This document shows, piece by piece, positions 20,414-28,873 of a DNA stretch of 64,000 bases; position 1 is the stretch's first letter; the number at the start of each line of letters is the position of its first letter. Source of the DNA: Pelomonas sp. BJYL3 (GTDB lineage Bacteria > Pseudomonadota > Gammaproteobacteria > Burkholderiales > Burkholderiaceae_C); contig NZ_JANZKX010000009.1 of NCBI RefSeq assembly GCF_027257975.1, positions 1 through 64,000 on the forward strand, in the 5' to 3' direction. The translations under genes were made by a program, and so were the position numbers. Below the pieces are notes generated by a model, which was given only the letters and a program-made list of their open reading frames with translations, was not told where the DNA came from and made no database searches.

Positions 20414-21568
20414 ATGTCCAAGCCGAGTCCCGAGCGTCAGCTGCGAGTCCTCCATGTCGAGGATTCCGAGCTGGATCACCACCTGATCGCCGTTGAGCTG
20501 GCCCGCGCCGGGCTGCAGGTGGAGCTGTGCCGCCTGGACAGCCTGGCCGCCGTCAATGCGGCCCTGGATGAGCGTTGGGACGCCATCATTTCCGACTTCA
20601 ACCTGCCTGGCTTCTCGGGCCTGCAGGTGCTGGCCCTGCTCAAGGAGCGGCACCAGCTGCTGCCCTTCATCCTCGTTTCCGGCGAGATCGGGGAAGACAC
20701 CGCGGTTGCTGCCATGAAGACCGGTGCCTCGGACTACCTGCTCAAGAACAACCTCACCCGCCTGGCCCCGGCGCTGCTGCATGCCATCGAGGCCAGCGAA
20801 TCCGAACGTGCGCGCATGGAGGCCGACCGGGCCCTGCGCCGCAGCAAGCAGCGTCTGCATGAGCTGGCGGGGCATTTGCAGACCAGCATCGAGATGGAGC
20901 GGGCCGCCATCGCGCGGGAGATCCACGACGACGTCGGCGGCTCCCTGACCGCGCTGAAGTTCGACCTGGCCTGGCTGGCTCGCCATGTGAGCGAGCCGGC
21001 CGTCCAGCAGCGCGTGGCCTCGGCGATCGAGACCGTGAGCCAGGCGATCGAGGCCAGCCAGCGCATCATGCACAACCTGCGCCCTGCCATCCTGGAGCAG
21101 GGCCTGGTGGCGGCTCTGCAGTGGATGGCGGCGCGCTTCGAGCGCCGCACGGGCATTCAGGTCAGCCTGCGCACGCCCCAGGAGCAGCTGCAGATGCCGG
21201 CCGGCGTGCCCCTGGTCGCCTACCGCTGTGCCCAGGAGGCGCTGACCAACGTCTCCAAGCATGCGCAGGCGAGTCGCGTGGACATCGAGCTGAGCCTGGA
21301 CGCCGGCGTGCTGACGCTGGAGCTGCGTGACAATGGTCGCGGCATGGCGCCCCAGGACCTGGCCAAGACGCGCAGCTTCGGCATCCGGGGTCTGCACGAA
21401 CGGGCCGCGACCGTCGGTGGCTGGGTGGACCTCAGCAGCAGCACCAAGGGCACCAGCCTGATCCTGACCATACCGCTGGAGCCCGATGCGATCGCGCAGG
21501 TCCAGGAGGGTGACGAAGAGGCAGAAGACGCCAGCGCGCACGACCCCTCGGTGTGGGGCAATCTATGA
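20414..21568 (+). CDS. Receiver-histidine kinase hybrid, NarL-type (HisKA_3)
   Basis: This 384-residue cytoplasmic protein has no TM segments. An N-terminal receiver domain (about 10-125) carries acidic residues E16/D17, phospho-acceptor D61 (SDFNLPGFSG) and K111. A helical linker leads to a HisKA_3 dimerisation domain with H171 (AREIHDDVGGSLTALKFDLAWL) and a HATPase domain ending with NGRGM and FGIRGLHERA. It should autophosphorylate and act on the LuxR-type regulator whose start overlaps its stop codon (ATGA). The input is probably another kinase acting on its receiver domain. The start is the ATG of MSKPSPERQL; the frame upstream lacks domain sequence. Confidence 0.88.
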   Translation: MSKPSPERQLRVLHVEDSELDHHLIAVELARAGLQVELCRLDSLAAVNAALDERWDAIISDFNLPGFSGLQVLALLKERHQLLPFILVSGEIGEDTAVAAMKTGASDYLLKNNLTRLAPALLHAIEASESERARMEADRALRRSKQRLHELAGHLQTSIEMERAAIAREIHDDVGGSLTALKFDLAWLARHVSEPAVQQRVASAIETVSQAIEASQRIMHNLRPAILEQGLVAALQWMAARFERRTGIQVSLRTPQEQLQMPAGVPLVAYRCAQEALTNVSKHAQASRVDIELSLDAGVLTLELRDNGRGMAPQDLAKTRSFGIRGLHERAATVGGWVDLSSSTKGTSLILTIPLEPDAIAQVQEGDEEAEDASAHDPSVWGNL

Positions 21569-22212
21569 TCAAAGTGATTCTCTGTGACGACCATGCCCTG
21601 ATCCGCCGCGGGATCCGGGACACGCTGGCCGATGCGCCCGACATCGAGGTCGTCGGCGAGGCCGGGGATTACGGCGAGTTGCGCACCCTGCTGCGCGGCC
21701 TGGGCGACCCGCCCGCCTGCGATGTGCTGGTCCTGGACATCAACATGCCGGGCCGCAGCGGCCTGGACGTACTGCATGTGCTGAAGGACGAGGGCAGCGC
21801 CCTGCGCGTGCTGATCGTCTCCATGTACCCCGAAGACCAGTACGCCATCCGCGCCCTGCGCGCCGGCGCCTTCGGCTATGTCAACAAGGGCGGCGATCCG
21901 CAGCAACTGGTGCAGGCCGTGCGCACCGTGGCCCAGGGGCGTAAATACGTCACGCCCGAGATCGCGCAGATGCTGGTCGAAAGCCTCACCGCGCCCGTCA
22001 CCGAGCAGGCTCACCAGAAGCTCTCCGACCGCGAGCTCCAGACGCTTGTGATGATTGCGTCGGGAAAGCGCCTCTCCGATATTGCGGAGGAATTGACATT
22101 GAGCCCCAAGACGGTGAGCGTTTACCGCGCCCGCGTGCTGGAGAAGCTCGGGCTCAGCAACAATTCGGAACTGACCGTCTACGCCATCCGCAACGGCCTG
22201 GTCGCCAGCTGA
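21565..22212 (+). CDS. NarL/FixJ-family response regulator
   Basis: This 215-residue DNA-binding regulator has a receiver domain (1-120) with D8/D9 and phospho-acceptor D58 (VLDINMPGRSG), then a LuxR-type helix-turn-helix (about 150-212: LSDRELQTLVMIASGKRLSDIAEELTLSPKTVSVYRARVLEKL, abbreviated here by its ends LSDRELQ and RVLEKL). It overlaps the hybrid kinase gene by four bases, so the two are translationally coupled and form one two-component system. The target genes are unknown; the c-di-GMP gene set just downstream is a candidate. Confidence 0.9.
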   Translation: MIKVILCDDHALIRRGIRDTLADAPDIEVVGEAGDYGELRTLLRGLGDPPACDVLVLDINMPGRSGLDVLHVLKDEGSALRVLIVSMYPEDQYAIRALRAGAFGYVNKGGDPQQLVQAVRTVAQGRKYVTPEIAQMLVESLTAPVTEQAHQKLSDRELQTLVMIASGKRLSDIAEELTLSPKTVSVYRARVLEKLGLSNNSELTVYAIRNGLVAS

Positions 22213-22260
22213 CGCAGGGGCCGCTGCCAGGCGTTTCGGCGCCTGTGCCTGTCCACCTGC

Positions 22261-23601
22261 ATGCAAGCCAAGAACAATCCTTCCACGATGCCTGCGGGCG
22301 ATGCCTTGCGCGACGCGCCAGCCTCGCCGCGCTCAGCCTCGCTGGTCGCCCGTCTGACGCGATGGAATCTGGCGGTGCTGGTGTCCACCCTGCTGCTGTG
22401 CTTCGTCCTGATCGCGACGGCCGGCTGGTTCTCGGCCCAGGCGCGCCAGGCCAGCCTGTCGCAGGCCAGCGCCCAGGTCCTGGCCAACAGCCTGGCGACC
22501 ATGCTGGTGTTCGAGGACCGCGATGCGGCGCGCGCCGAGCTGCAGTCCTTCATCCGCCGGGACGACGTGCTGGAGCTGCAGGTGCTGATGACGGACGGCA
22601 AGCTCTTCGCCCAATGGGAGGCCGCCGGCCAGCACTCGGACCTGCTGGTCAGCGAGGCCGTGAAGGTGAGCGCCGCACGCCATGAGGCCGATGCCCAGCA
22701 GCTGCGCGTCTGGATCCCCATCATGCTGCGGGGCGAGCGGGTTGGCGTGCTGTACCTCCGCGAGAGCCTGCAGGCGCTGCGCCAGCAGCTGCAGCAGGCC
22801 ATCATCATGGCGGCCTTGCTGATGGCGGCGGGCATCCTGGTGGCGTCGCGCGCCCTTCGCTATGTGCAGCGCCGCGCGCTGTGGCCGCTGGTGGAGCTGT
22901 CCCGCCTGGCGGAGCAGGTTGCGGCCGATCAGAACTACAGCCGCCGTGCCCGGGTTCATCATCCGGACGAGGTCGGGCGCCTCACGGAGCGCTTCAACCA
23001 GCTGCTGCGCCGGGCCGAGGCCTGGCAGACCGAGCTGAACCGCCAGCTGCGCGAGGAGCAGGCGGCCGGTCAGCAGTACCAGCGCCTGGCGCACGAGGAC
23101 AGCCTGACCCGGCTGCCCAATCGCCTGTACTTCCAGTCCGCGCTGCAGCGCCTGCTGGCCCACAGCCGTGAGCACCGGGAGCCGCTGTCCCTGATGTTCA
23201 TCGACCTGGACAACTTCAAGCTCGTCAACGACGGCCACGGTCACGAGGCCGGCGACCAGGTGCTGGTCGAGGTGTCGCGACGCATGAGCGCGGTGCTGCG
23301 CAGCAGCGACGTGCTGTGCCGCCTGGGCGGTGACGAGTTCGCCCTCATCCTGCCCGGCCTCGGGCCCGAGGGTGTGGTGACGACCCTGGCCCAGCGCCTC
23401 ATTGCCGTGGTCCGCGATCCCATCCTGATCAACGGCCAGTCCGTGCAGGTCGGCGCCACGGTGGGCGTGGCCAGCTTTCCAGACGATGCCTCGGACGACG
23501 CCGGCCTGCTCGGGCAGGCGGACGCCGCCATGTACGCGGCCAAACGGGCCGGCAAGAACACCTACCGCCAGGCCGGCAAGGTCAACAGCCATGACGCATG
23601 A
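22261..23601 (+). CDS. Membrane diguanylate cyclase (YfiN-like, HAMP-GGDEF)
   Basis: This 446-residue inner-membrane enzyme makes c-di-GMP. TM1 is at about 35-58, followed by a periplasmic CHASE8/YfiN-like sensor (about 60-165, with MLVFEDRDAARAEL), TM2 (about 178-198), HAMP (about 200-255) and a GGDEF domain (about 275-440). The active site RLGGDEF is intact, and the I-site RSSD lies five residues before it, so product inhibition is possible. The layout is that of YfiN/TpbB. The next two genes overlap it, placing it in an operon with a TonB receptor and a YfiR-like protein that probably restrains it from the periplasm. Confidence 0.85.
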   Translation: MQAKNNPSTMPAGDALRDAPASPRSASLVARLTRWNLAVLVSTLLLCFVLIATAGWFSAQARQASLSQASAQVLANSLATMLVFEDRDAARAELQSFIRRDDVLELQVLMTDGKLFAQWEAAGQHSDLLVSEAVKVSAARHEADAQQLRVWIPIMLRGERVGVLYLRESLQALRQQLQQAIIMAALLMAAGILVASRALRYVQRRALWPLVELSRLAEQVAADQNYSRRARVHHPDEVGRLTERFNQLLRRAEAWQTELNRQLREEQAAGQQYQRLAHEDSLTRLPNRLYFQSALQRLLAHSREHREPLSLMFIDLDNFKLVNDGHGHEAGDQVLVEVSRRMSAVLRSSDVLCRLGGDEFALILPGLGPEGVVTTLAQRLIAVVRDPILINGQSVQVGATVGVASFPDDASDDAGLLGQADAAMYAAKRAGKNTYRQAGKVNSHDA

Positions 23602-25600
23602 ACCAGCCCACCCCCGCACGGCGAGCGCCCTGCTGTGCTGCCTCGGCCTGCTCTGGGCGCTGGGCGCCGCCGGGATGGCCCGCGCCGAGGACGGCGCTGC
23701 GGCGCAGGATCCGCCGAGCCTGGAAGAACTGCTCAAGCAGGGCCTGACGGTACTGCCCAAGGCCGTGCAGGTCTCGACGGCCTCGCGCTTCTCGCAGACC
23801 GCCGAGACCTCGGCGCTGACCTATGTGCTGACCGAGCAGGACATCCGCAACCTGGGCCTGCGCAGCCTGCGCGAGGTGCTGGATGCCCTGCCGGGCCTCT
23901 ACATCACCAGCAATTCGAACTTCAGCTTCGTCGGCGCCCGCGGCCTGGGTCGGCCAGGCGATTTCAACTCCCGCGTGCTGCTGATGATCGACGGCGTGCG
24001 GGTCAACGAGAACACCACGGATGCCGCCCTCATCGGCCCCGAGTTCTACCTCGATGTCCAGTGGATCGAACGCGTGGAGTTCACGCCCGGGCCCGGCTCT
24101 GCCGTCTACGGGAACAACGCCTTCCTGGGCGTGATCAACGTGATTCCCAAGCGGGCGGACAAGCTCCTGGGCTGGCGCGTCGGCCTGAGGGTGGACAGCA
24201 GCGACCGCCGGGAAGCGCAGATGAGCTGGGCGGTACGGGGCAGCGAAGGTCAGGAGGCCATGCTGGGCCTCTCGCTCGTGGAGCAGGCGCGCCTGCCCCT
24301 GGCCTATGACGTGCCGCCAGAGCAGTTCGATGCCATCCAGTCCCTGAACTCCGAGCGCGTGCAGCGGCTGTTCGGCAGCTACAGCCACCGGGGCCTGTCG
24401 GTGCGCGGCGGGCACACTGAACGCACGCTGGGCAGCGCCGTCTGGCTGGACGGGCGCAAGCCGGAGCTGGGCCTGGTCAAGCGCGAGTCCTACTACCGCA
24501 ACAGCATGCTTGCGCTCAGCCAGGAAATCGCCCTGGGCCCGAGCGTCGACCTTTCGCTGGACATCTCCGGCAAGCGGACCCGCGTCGAGGGCCGTCAGCC
24601 CTACCTCGACGAGGAAGGGCGCCGGCGCGTGTGGCGCACGGTGAACGATGGCCGCTGGGTCAACGCCAGCGTGCGCCTGGGGCTGTCGCAATGGGCAGGG
24701 CACCGCCTCATGTTCGGCTGGGACACGCAGCAGGACCAGGTCCAGCAGATCTTCCTCGGCCCCTGGGGCGAGGAGCCCTGGCTGACCTTCCTCGCTGGCG
24801 GGCGTGGCAACGGTCTCTTTGTCCAGGACGACTGGACGCTGGGCCAGGGCCATCACCTGTCCCTGGGCCTGCGCCGCGACCGTGACGACCGCGTGGATGG
24901 TGCGCAGCTCAACCCCCGGCTGGCCTGGACCTGGCAGATCGACGCCGATCGCCGCCTGCGCCTGGTGCACGGCAGTGCCTACCGCGTGGCCAACCTGATG
25001 GAGTTCGCGCAGAACTACTTCGTCGAGGCACCGGAATGGCTGCCCTCCGAGGAGCGGGTTCGCTCGCAGGAGCTGGTCTACGAGCACGCCTTCTCGCGCA
25101 GTACGCAGCTGCGAGTGTCGGTGTTCCGTTCCACCTTCAAGGGGCTGATCAGCCTCAACCAGGGCCTGGCCTATGTGAACGATGGGCCGATGAAATCCGT
25201 GGGCATCGATGCCGGCCTGGAGCACCGCTGGGCCGATGGCGGCCGACTGCAGGCCGCGCTGACGGCGCAGCGCCTGCGCGACGCGGCGGACCTGGTCCCC
25301 GACAACTCCCCGCGCTACCTGCTCAAGCTGCAATACCAGCGGCCGCTGGACGGGCGCTGGACGCTGGGCTGGCAGACGCTGGCCATGGGCGCGCGCCACG
25401 TGGGCGAGGAACGACTGGGGCCCAGCCTCGTGAACCACGTGCACCTGAGTGCGCGCTGGGACCAGGGCTGGACCCTGGGGCTGGGCCTGCGCAACATCGG
25501 CCAGAAGCGCTATGGCGACATCGCCGAGCCGGGCAGCGGCCTGGTCCGGGCGCCTGGACGGACCCTGTTCGTGCAGCTGTCCTCGGCATGGGGATCGTGA
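23591..25600 (+). CDS. TonB-dependent outer-membrane receptor
   Basis: This 669-residue protein has a signal peptide (LLCCLGLLWALGAAGMARAE), a plug domain at about 60-180 (LTYVLTEQDIRNLGLRSL, LMIDGVRVNE, ERVEFTPGPGSAVYGNNAF, the standard plug motifs) and a beta-barrel to the C-terminus, which ends in an aromatic-rich strand (TLFVQLSSAW). Receptors of this type import siderophores, cobalamin or other ligands with TonB energy. It starts inside the cyclase gene (11-base overlap), and its stop overlaps the next start, so all three genes are tightly coupled. No transport genes are adjacent; a sensory role for the cyclase system is inference. Confidence 0.88.
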   Translation: MTHEPAHPRTASALLCCLGLLWALGAAGMARAEDGAAAQDPPSLEELLKQGLTVLPKAVQVSTASRFSQTAETSALTYVLTEQDIRNLGLRSLREVLDALPGLYITSNSNFSFVGARGLGRPGDFNSRVLLMIDGVRVNENTTDAALIGPEFYLDVQWIERVEFTPGPGSAVYGNNAFLGVINVIPKRADKLLGWRVGLRVDSSDRREAQMSWAVRGSEGQEAMLGLSLVEQARLPLAYDVPPEQFDAIQSLNSERVQRLFGSYSHRGLSVRGGHTERTLGSAVWLDGRKPELGLVKRESYYRNSMLALSQEIALGPSVDLSLDISGKRTRVEGRQPYLDEEGRRRVWRTVNDGRWVNASVRLGLSQWAGHRLMFGWDTQQDQVQQIFLGPWGEEPWLTFLAGGRGNGLFVQDDWTLGQGHHLSLGLRRDRDDRVDGAQLNPRLAWTWQIDADRRLRLVHGSAYRVANLMEFAQNYFVEAPEWLPSEERVRSQELVYEHAFSRSTQLRVSVFRSTFKGLISLNQGLAYVNDGPMKSVGIDAGLEHRWADGGRLQAALTAQRLRDAADLVPDNSPRYLLKLQYQRPLDGRWTLGWQTLAMGARHVGEERLGPSLVNHVHLSARWDQGWTLGLGLRNIGQKRYGDIAEPGSGLVRAPGRTLFVQLSSAWGS

Positions 25601-26118
25601 TGCGGCGCTGGCTTCGCCTGGCGCTGGCTGCGCCCGCCTTCTCCTTTTCTGCGCTTGCGGGAGCCGCGCAGGCCTCGGACGAGGCCGCGCTCAAGGCAGC
25701 CTTCGTCTACCGCTTTGCCCAGTTCACGCAGTGGCCGCCGCCGCCGCTGAAGGACTTCACCTACTGCCTGGCGGGGTCCTCCGACATGGGCGAGGCCCTG
25801 CGCGGCCTGGCTGCGCGCCAGCATGAGGTCAGCCAGGTGCGTGTCGTGACGCTGACCCAGGTGGGGCAGGCGTCGGGCTGCCAGCTGCTGGTGCTGAGCC
25901 TGCTGGACCGCCAGGAGATGCTGCGCTGGCAGCAGGCGCTGGCGGACGCCCCGGTGCTGATCGTCGCGGACTCCCCGGAAGCCCTGCGCAGCGGCGCCGT
26001 CATCGCGCTGGCCCAGGAGCCCAACGGCCTGACCTTCCGCATCAACAACACCGAGGCCAAGCGCCGTGGCCTGACGCTGAGCTCGCAGGTGCTGAAGCTG
26101 GCTCGCGAGGTGCGCTGA
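25600..26118 (+). CDS. YfiR/DUF4154-like periplasmic protein
   Basis: This 172-residue protein has a signal peptide (MRRWLRLALAAPAFSFSALAG...AQA), then the DUF4154 pattern: AALKAAFVYRFAQFTQWP near the N-terminus of the mature chain, a CLAGSS turn, a second Cys in GCQLLVLS, and GLTFRINNTEAKRRGLTLSSQVLKLA at the end (given in parts: GLTFRINN and SQVLKLA). YfiR represses the cyclase YfiN in the periplasm and responds to redox. Two Cys are visible against four in classic YfiR, so redox control may differ. The TGATG overlap with the receptor gene decides the start. Confidence 0.8.
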   Translation: MRRWLRLALAAPAFSFSALAGAAQASDEAALKAAFVYRFAQFTQWPPPPLKDFTYCLAGSSDMGEALRGLAARQHEVSQVRVVTLTQVGQASGCQLLVLSLLDRQEMLRWQQALADAPVLIVADSPEALRSGAVIALAQEPNGLTFRINNTEAKRRGLTLSSQVLKLAREVR

Positions 26119-26158
26119 GGCGCGGGTGAATCCGGGAGGGTCAGGTCTTGCCCGGCGT

Positions 26159-26923
26159 TCAGGTGAAGGCCGCGAGCATCCGGTCCAGCACCAGCTGGAA
26201 GGGCCCCTGCATCAGCGGCAGCGTGGCGACCATGCCGATGAGGCCGATGCTCACGGTCAGCGGGAAGCCCACCGAGAAGACGCCGATCTGTGGCGCCACG
26301 CGCGAGATCACGCCCAGCACCAGGTTGACGAACATGAGCATGGTGATCAGCGGCAGGGCGATCCAGAAGCCCATGCGGAAGATCTCCGCCCCCCAGATGT
26401 GAGGCTGGGCCACGCGCAGGAACTCGAACGGTGACTGCCCCACGGGAAAGGCCTGGAAGCTCTGCACCAGGGCCTGGATCAGCAGCAGGTGGCCGTTCAC
26501 CGCGATGAACAGAAAGGCCACCATGGAGCCGAAGAAGCGCGAGGTGGAGGTGCCCTGGCTGCCGGTGGAAGGGTCGAAGAAGCCCGCGAAGTTCAGACCC
26601 ATCTGCAGGCCGATGACTTCCCCCGCGAACTCCAGCGCCGAGAACACCAGGCGCACGGCAAAGCCCATGGAAAGACCGATCAGCAGCTGCTGCGCCAGCA
26701 GGAGCAGCAGCAGGGGCAGGGAGTCCAGGGGCGTGGCGGGCATGGCCGGCAGCGAGGGCTGGGCCGCCACCGAGATCAGCAGGGCCAGGCCGATGCGCAG
26801 GCGCATGGGCATGGCGCGCTGGCTGAACACCGGCATGCCGGCGAACAGGGCCAGGGTCCGGAAGAAGGGCCACAGCAGCGGCGTGAGCCACTCCAGCAGC
26901 TGCGCTTCGGTGAAGCTGACCAT
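26159..26923 (-). CDS. fliR: Flagellar export gate protein FliR
   Basis: This 254-residue inner-membrane protein of the FliPQR export gate at the flagellar base has six hydrophobic segments, with the conserved GLQMGLNFAGFFDPSTGSQ block (about 99-117) after the second pair. The length is normal (about 260). It is the last gene of the fliLMNOPQR operon, 18 bases after fliQ. It is convergent with the YfiR-like gene, 40 bases apart, with only a weak hairpin between them. Confidence 0.96.
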   Translation of the reverse strand: MVSFTEAQLLEWLTPLLWPFFRTLALFAGMPVFSQRAMPMRLRIGLALLISVAAQPSLPAMPATPLDSLPLLLLLLAQQLLIGLSMGFAVRLVFSALEFAGEVIGLQMGLNFAGFFDPSTGSQGTSTSRFFGSMVAFLFIAVNGHLLLIQALVQSFQAFPVGQSPFEFLRVAQPHIWGAEIFRMGFWIALPLITMLMFVNLVLGVISRVAPQIGVFSVGFPLTVSIGLIGMVATLPLMQGPFQLVLDRMLAAFT

Positions 26924-26941
26924 GGGCGTCGCGTCTTGCGT

Positions 26942-27211
26942 TCAGCCCACGACCTGGGGGATGGTCTGCAGGGTGCGCTGGATGTACTCGACCAGCGTGG
27001 TCATCATCCAGGGCCCGGTGATGGCCAGCACCAGCACGGCCGCGACGACCTTGGGCACGAAGCTCAGCGTGGCCTCGTTGATCTGCGTGGCGGCCTGGAA
27101 CACGCTCACCAGCACGCCCACCGCCAGCACGGTCAGGAGCACCGGCGCGGCCACCAGCATCAGCATGTAGAGGCCTTGCTGGCCGAAGGTGAAGACTTGT
27201 TGGGCGTCCAT
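26942..27211 (-). CDS. fliQ: Flagellar export gate protein FliQ
   Basis: This 89-residue, two-TM protein has the family motifs GLYMLMLVAAPVLLTVLAVG and FQAATQINEATLSFVPKV. It packs with FliP and FliR into the export gate. I start at MDAQQVFTFG, which gives the standard 89-residue length, rather than an in-frame TTG eight codons upstream that lies inside fliP. The start lies 13 bases after the fliP stop. Confidence 0.96.
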   Translation of the reverse strand: MDAQQVFTFGQQGLYMLMLVAAPVLLTVLAVGVLVSVFQAATQINEATLSFVPKVVAAVLVLAITGPWMMTTLVEYIQRTLQTIPQVVG

Positions 27212-27224
27212 GGGTGCACTCAGT

Positions 27225-27986
27225 TCATGTGGCAAAGGAGGCGGCGAGCGAACCCAGCAGCAGGTTCCATCCGTCCGCCAGCACGAAGAGCATCAGCTTG
27301 AAGGGCAGGGACACCAGCACCGGTGACAGCATCATCATGCCCAGGCTCATCAGCACGCTGCTGACGATCATGTCGATGACCAGGAAGGGGATGAAGATCA
27401 GGAAGGCGATCTGGAAGGCCGACTTCAGCTCGCTGGTCACGAAGGCCGGCACCAGCACCCGGAAGGGCACGGCCTCGGGCTTGACGTCTCCTTCGAGCTT
27501 GGCCAGGCGGCTGAACAGGGCGACGTCGGCCTGGCGCGTCTGCTTGAGCATGAAGCCGCGCATGGGCACCTCGGCCCGCTTGAGTGCCTCGTCGAAGCCG
27601 ATCTGGCCGGCGGAGTAGGGCTGCCAGGCGTCGCTGTAGACCTTGTCCAGCGTCGGGCTCATCACGAAGAAGGTGAGGAACAGCGAGAGCCCGATGATGA
27701 CCTGGTTGGGCGGCGCCGCCTGGGTGCCCAGGGCCTGGCGCATCAGCGAGAGCACGATCACGATGCGCGTGAAGCCCGTCATCATCAGCAGCACCGCGGG
27801 CAGGAAGCCCAGGGCGGTGAAGAAGAGCAGGGTCTGGATGGGCACCGAGTAGCTGCCGCCCGAGCCCTGGCCGATCAGCAGGGGCAGGGTGGCCGGTGGC
27901 GGATTGCCTTGCTGGGCCATGGCGCCTCCCGCGGCCAGCAGCAGCGCCAGCACGGTCCCGGCGCGCAGGAAGGTGTCACTGCGCAT
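27225..27986 (-). CDS. fliP: Flagellar export gate protein FliP
   Basis: This 253-residue core gate subunit has a cleavable signal peptide (residues 1-24, ending AMAQQ), as is typical of FliP, and four membrane segments. The family blocks [31 protein letters not shown] and [20 protein letters not shown] are all present. Its start overlaps the end of fliO by 11 bases, so the two are translationally coupled. Confidence 0.97.
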   Translation of the reverse strand: MRSDTFLRAGTVLALLLAAGGAMAQQGNPPPATLPLLIGQGSGGSYSVPIQTLLFFTALGFLPAVLLMMTGFTRIVIVLSLMRQALGTQAAPPNQVIIGLSLFLTFFVMSPTLDKVYSDAWQPYSAGQIGFDEALKRAEVPMRGFMLKQTRQADVALFSRLAKLEGDVKPEAVPFRVLVPAFVTSELKSAFQIAFLIFIPFLVIDMIVSSVLMSLGMMMLSPVLVSLPFKLMLFVLADGWNLLLGSLAASFAT

Positions 27987-28323
27987 GGCCGTCTCCGTTG
28001 CCGCGCGCCAGGCGCTGGCGCAGCTGGGCCGCGAAGCCGCCGGCCTCAGGCGCAGCTGGCAGGGTGGCCTGCGGGGCCATCACATGCAGGGTCTGGATCT
28101 GCTGCGCGGTGACGCCCAGCACCAGCCAGCGCCGGTCCTCGCCTTCACCCACCTCCACGGTCAGCAGCTTCTGGCTGGGAGACAGGGGCAGGATGGAGAC
28201 CAGGCGCATCTGCGCATTGGCAAGACCTGGCCCCAGCGGGCTGCGCTTGAGCAGCCACAGCGCCAGGGGAATCAGCGCGATGATGGCCAGGAACCACAGG
28301 ACCGGCAGCACTTGAGAGTTCAT
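27976..28323 (-). CDS. fliO: Flagellar assembly protein FliO
   Basis: This 115-residue protein has a single N-terminal membrane helix ([21 protein letters not shown]) and a cytoplasmic domain with the weakly conserved [19 protein letters not shown] stretch. FliO helps FliP assemble into the export gate. Position between fliN and fliP is the main support, since the sequence is poorly conserved. A 120-base gap separates it from fliN, longer than other gaps in this operon. Confidence 0.88.
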   Translation of the reverse strand: MNSQVLPVLWFLAIIALIPLALWLLKRSPLGPGLANAQMRLVSILPLSPSQKLLTVEVGEGEDRRWLVLGVTAQQIQTLHVMAPQATLPAAPEAGGFAAQLRQRLARGNGDGHAQ

Positions 28324-28443
28324 GTGCCGATTCTGGGCAGGACTTGAGGGTGGGAGTCCTTGGAAAAGCGCGGGAAAAGCCCTGCGACAGGGCCAGACGC
28401 CCGTGGCCCGCTGCGCTTGCTGAGCCTGGCGTGGTCCGGCGGA

Positions 28444-28863
28444 TCAGCCGCCCTTGGAGAGACGGCGCATGCGCTCGGAGGGCGTGACGATGTCGGTCAG
28501 GCGGATGCCGAACTTGTCGTTCACCACCACCACCTCGCCCTGGGCGATCAGGTAGCCGTTGACCAGCACGTCCATGGGTTCGCCGGCCAGGGCATCCAGT
28601 TCCACCACCGAGCCCTGCGCCAGCTGCAGGATGTTCTTGATGGGGATGCGGGTGCGGCCCAGCTCCACAGTCAGCTGCACGGGGATGTCCAGGATCATGT
28701 TGATGTCCTGGCCCGGCATGTTGCCCGGGGTGGGCGAGAAGTTGGCGAAGCTGGCGGGCGCGACCTGCTCGGTGGGGGCTTGCACCTCCTCCGCGACTTC
28801 GGTGCCCTTGGCTTCTGCGAGTGCGGCCGCCCATTCGGCCGCCATTGCGTCTTGTTCGTCCAT
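28444..28863 (-). CDS. fliN: Flagellar motor switch protein FliN
   Basis: This 139-residue protein of the C-ring has a disordered acidic N-terminus (1-50) and a C-terminal SpoA domain (about 60-135): ILDIPVQLTVELGRTRIPIKN, LAGEPMDVLVNG, VVVVNDKFGIRLTDIV. FliN binds CheY-phosphate together with FliM and helps dock FliH-bound cargo. I start at MDEQDAMAAEW; an in-frame upstream start falls inside fliM. The gap to fliM is ten bases. Confidence 0.97.
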   Translation of the reverse strand: MDEQDAMAAEWAAALAEAKGTEVAEEVQAPTEQVAPASFANFSPTPGNMPGQDINMILDIPVQLTVELGRTRIPIKNILQLAQGSVVELDALAGEPMDVLVNGYLIAQGEVVVVNDKFGIRLTDIVTPSERMRRLSKGG

Positions 28864-28873
28864 GGCAGTGCCT

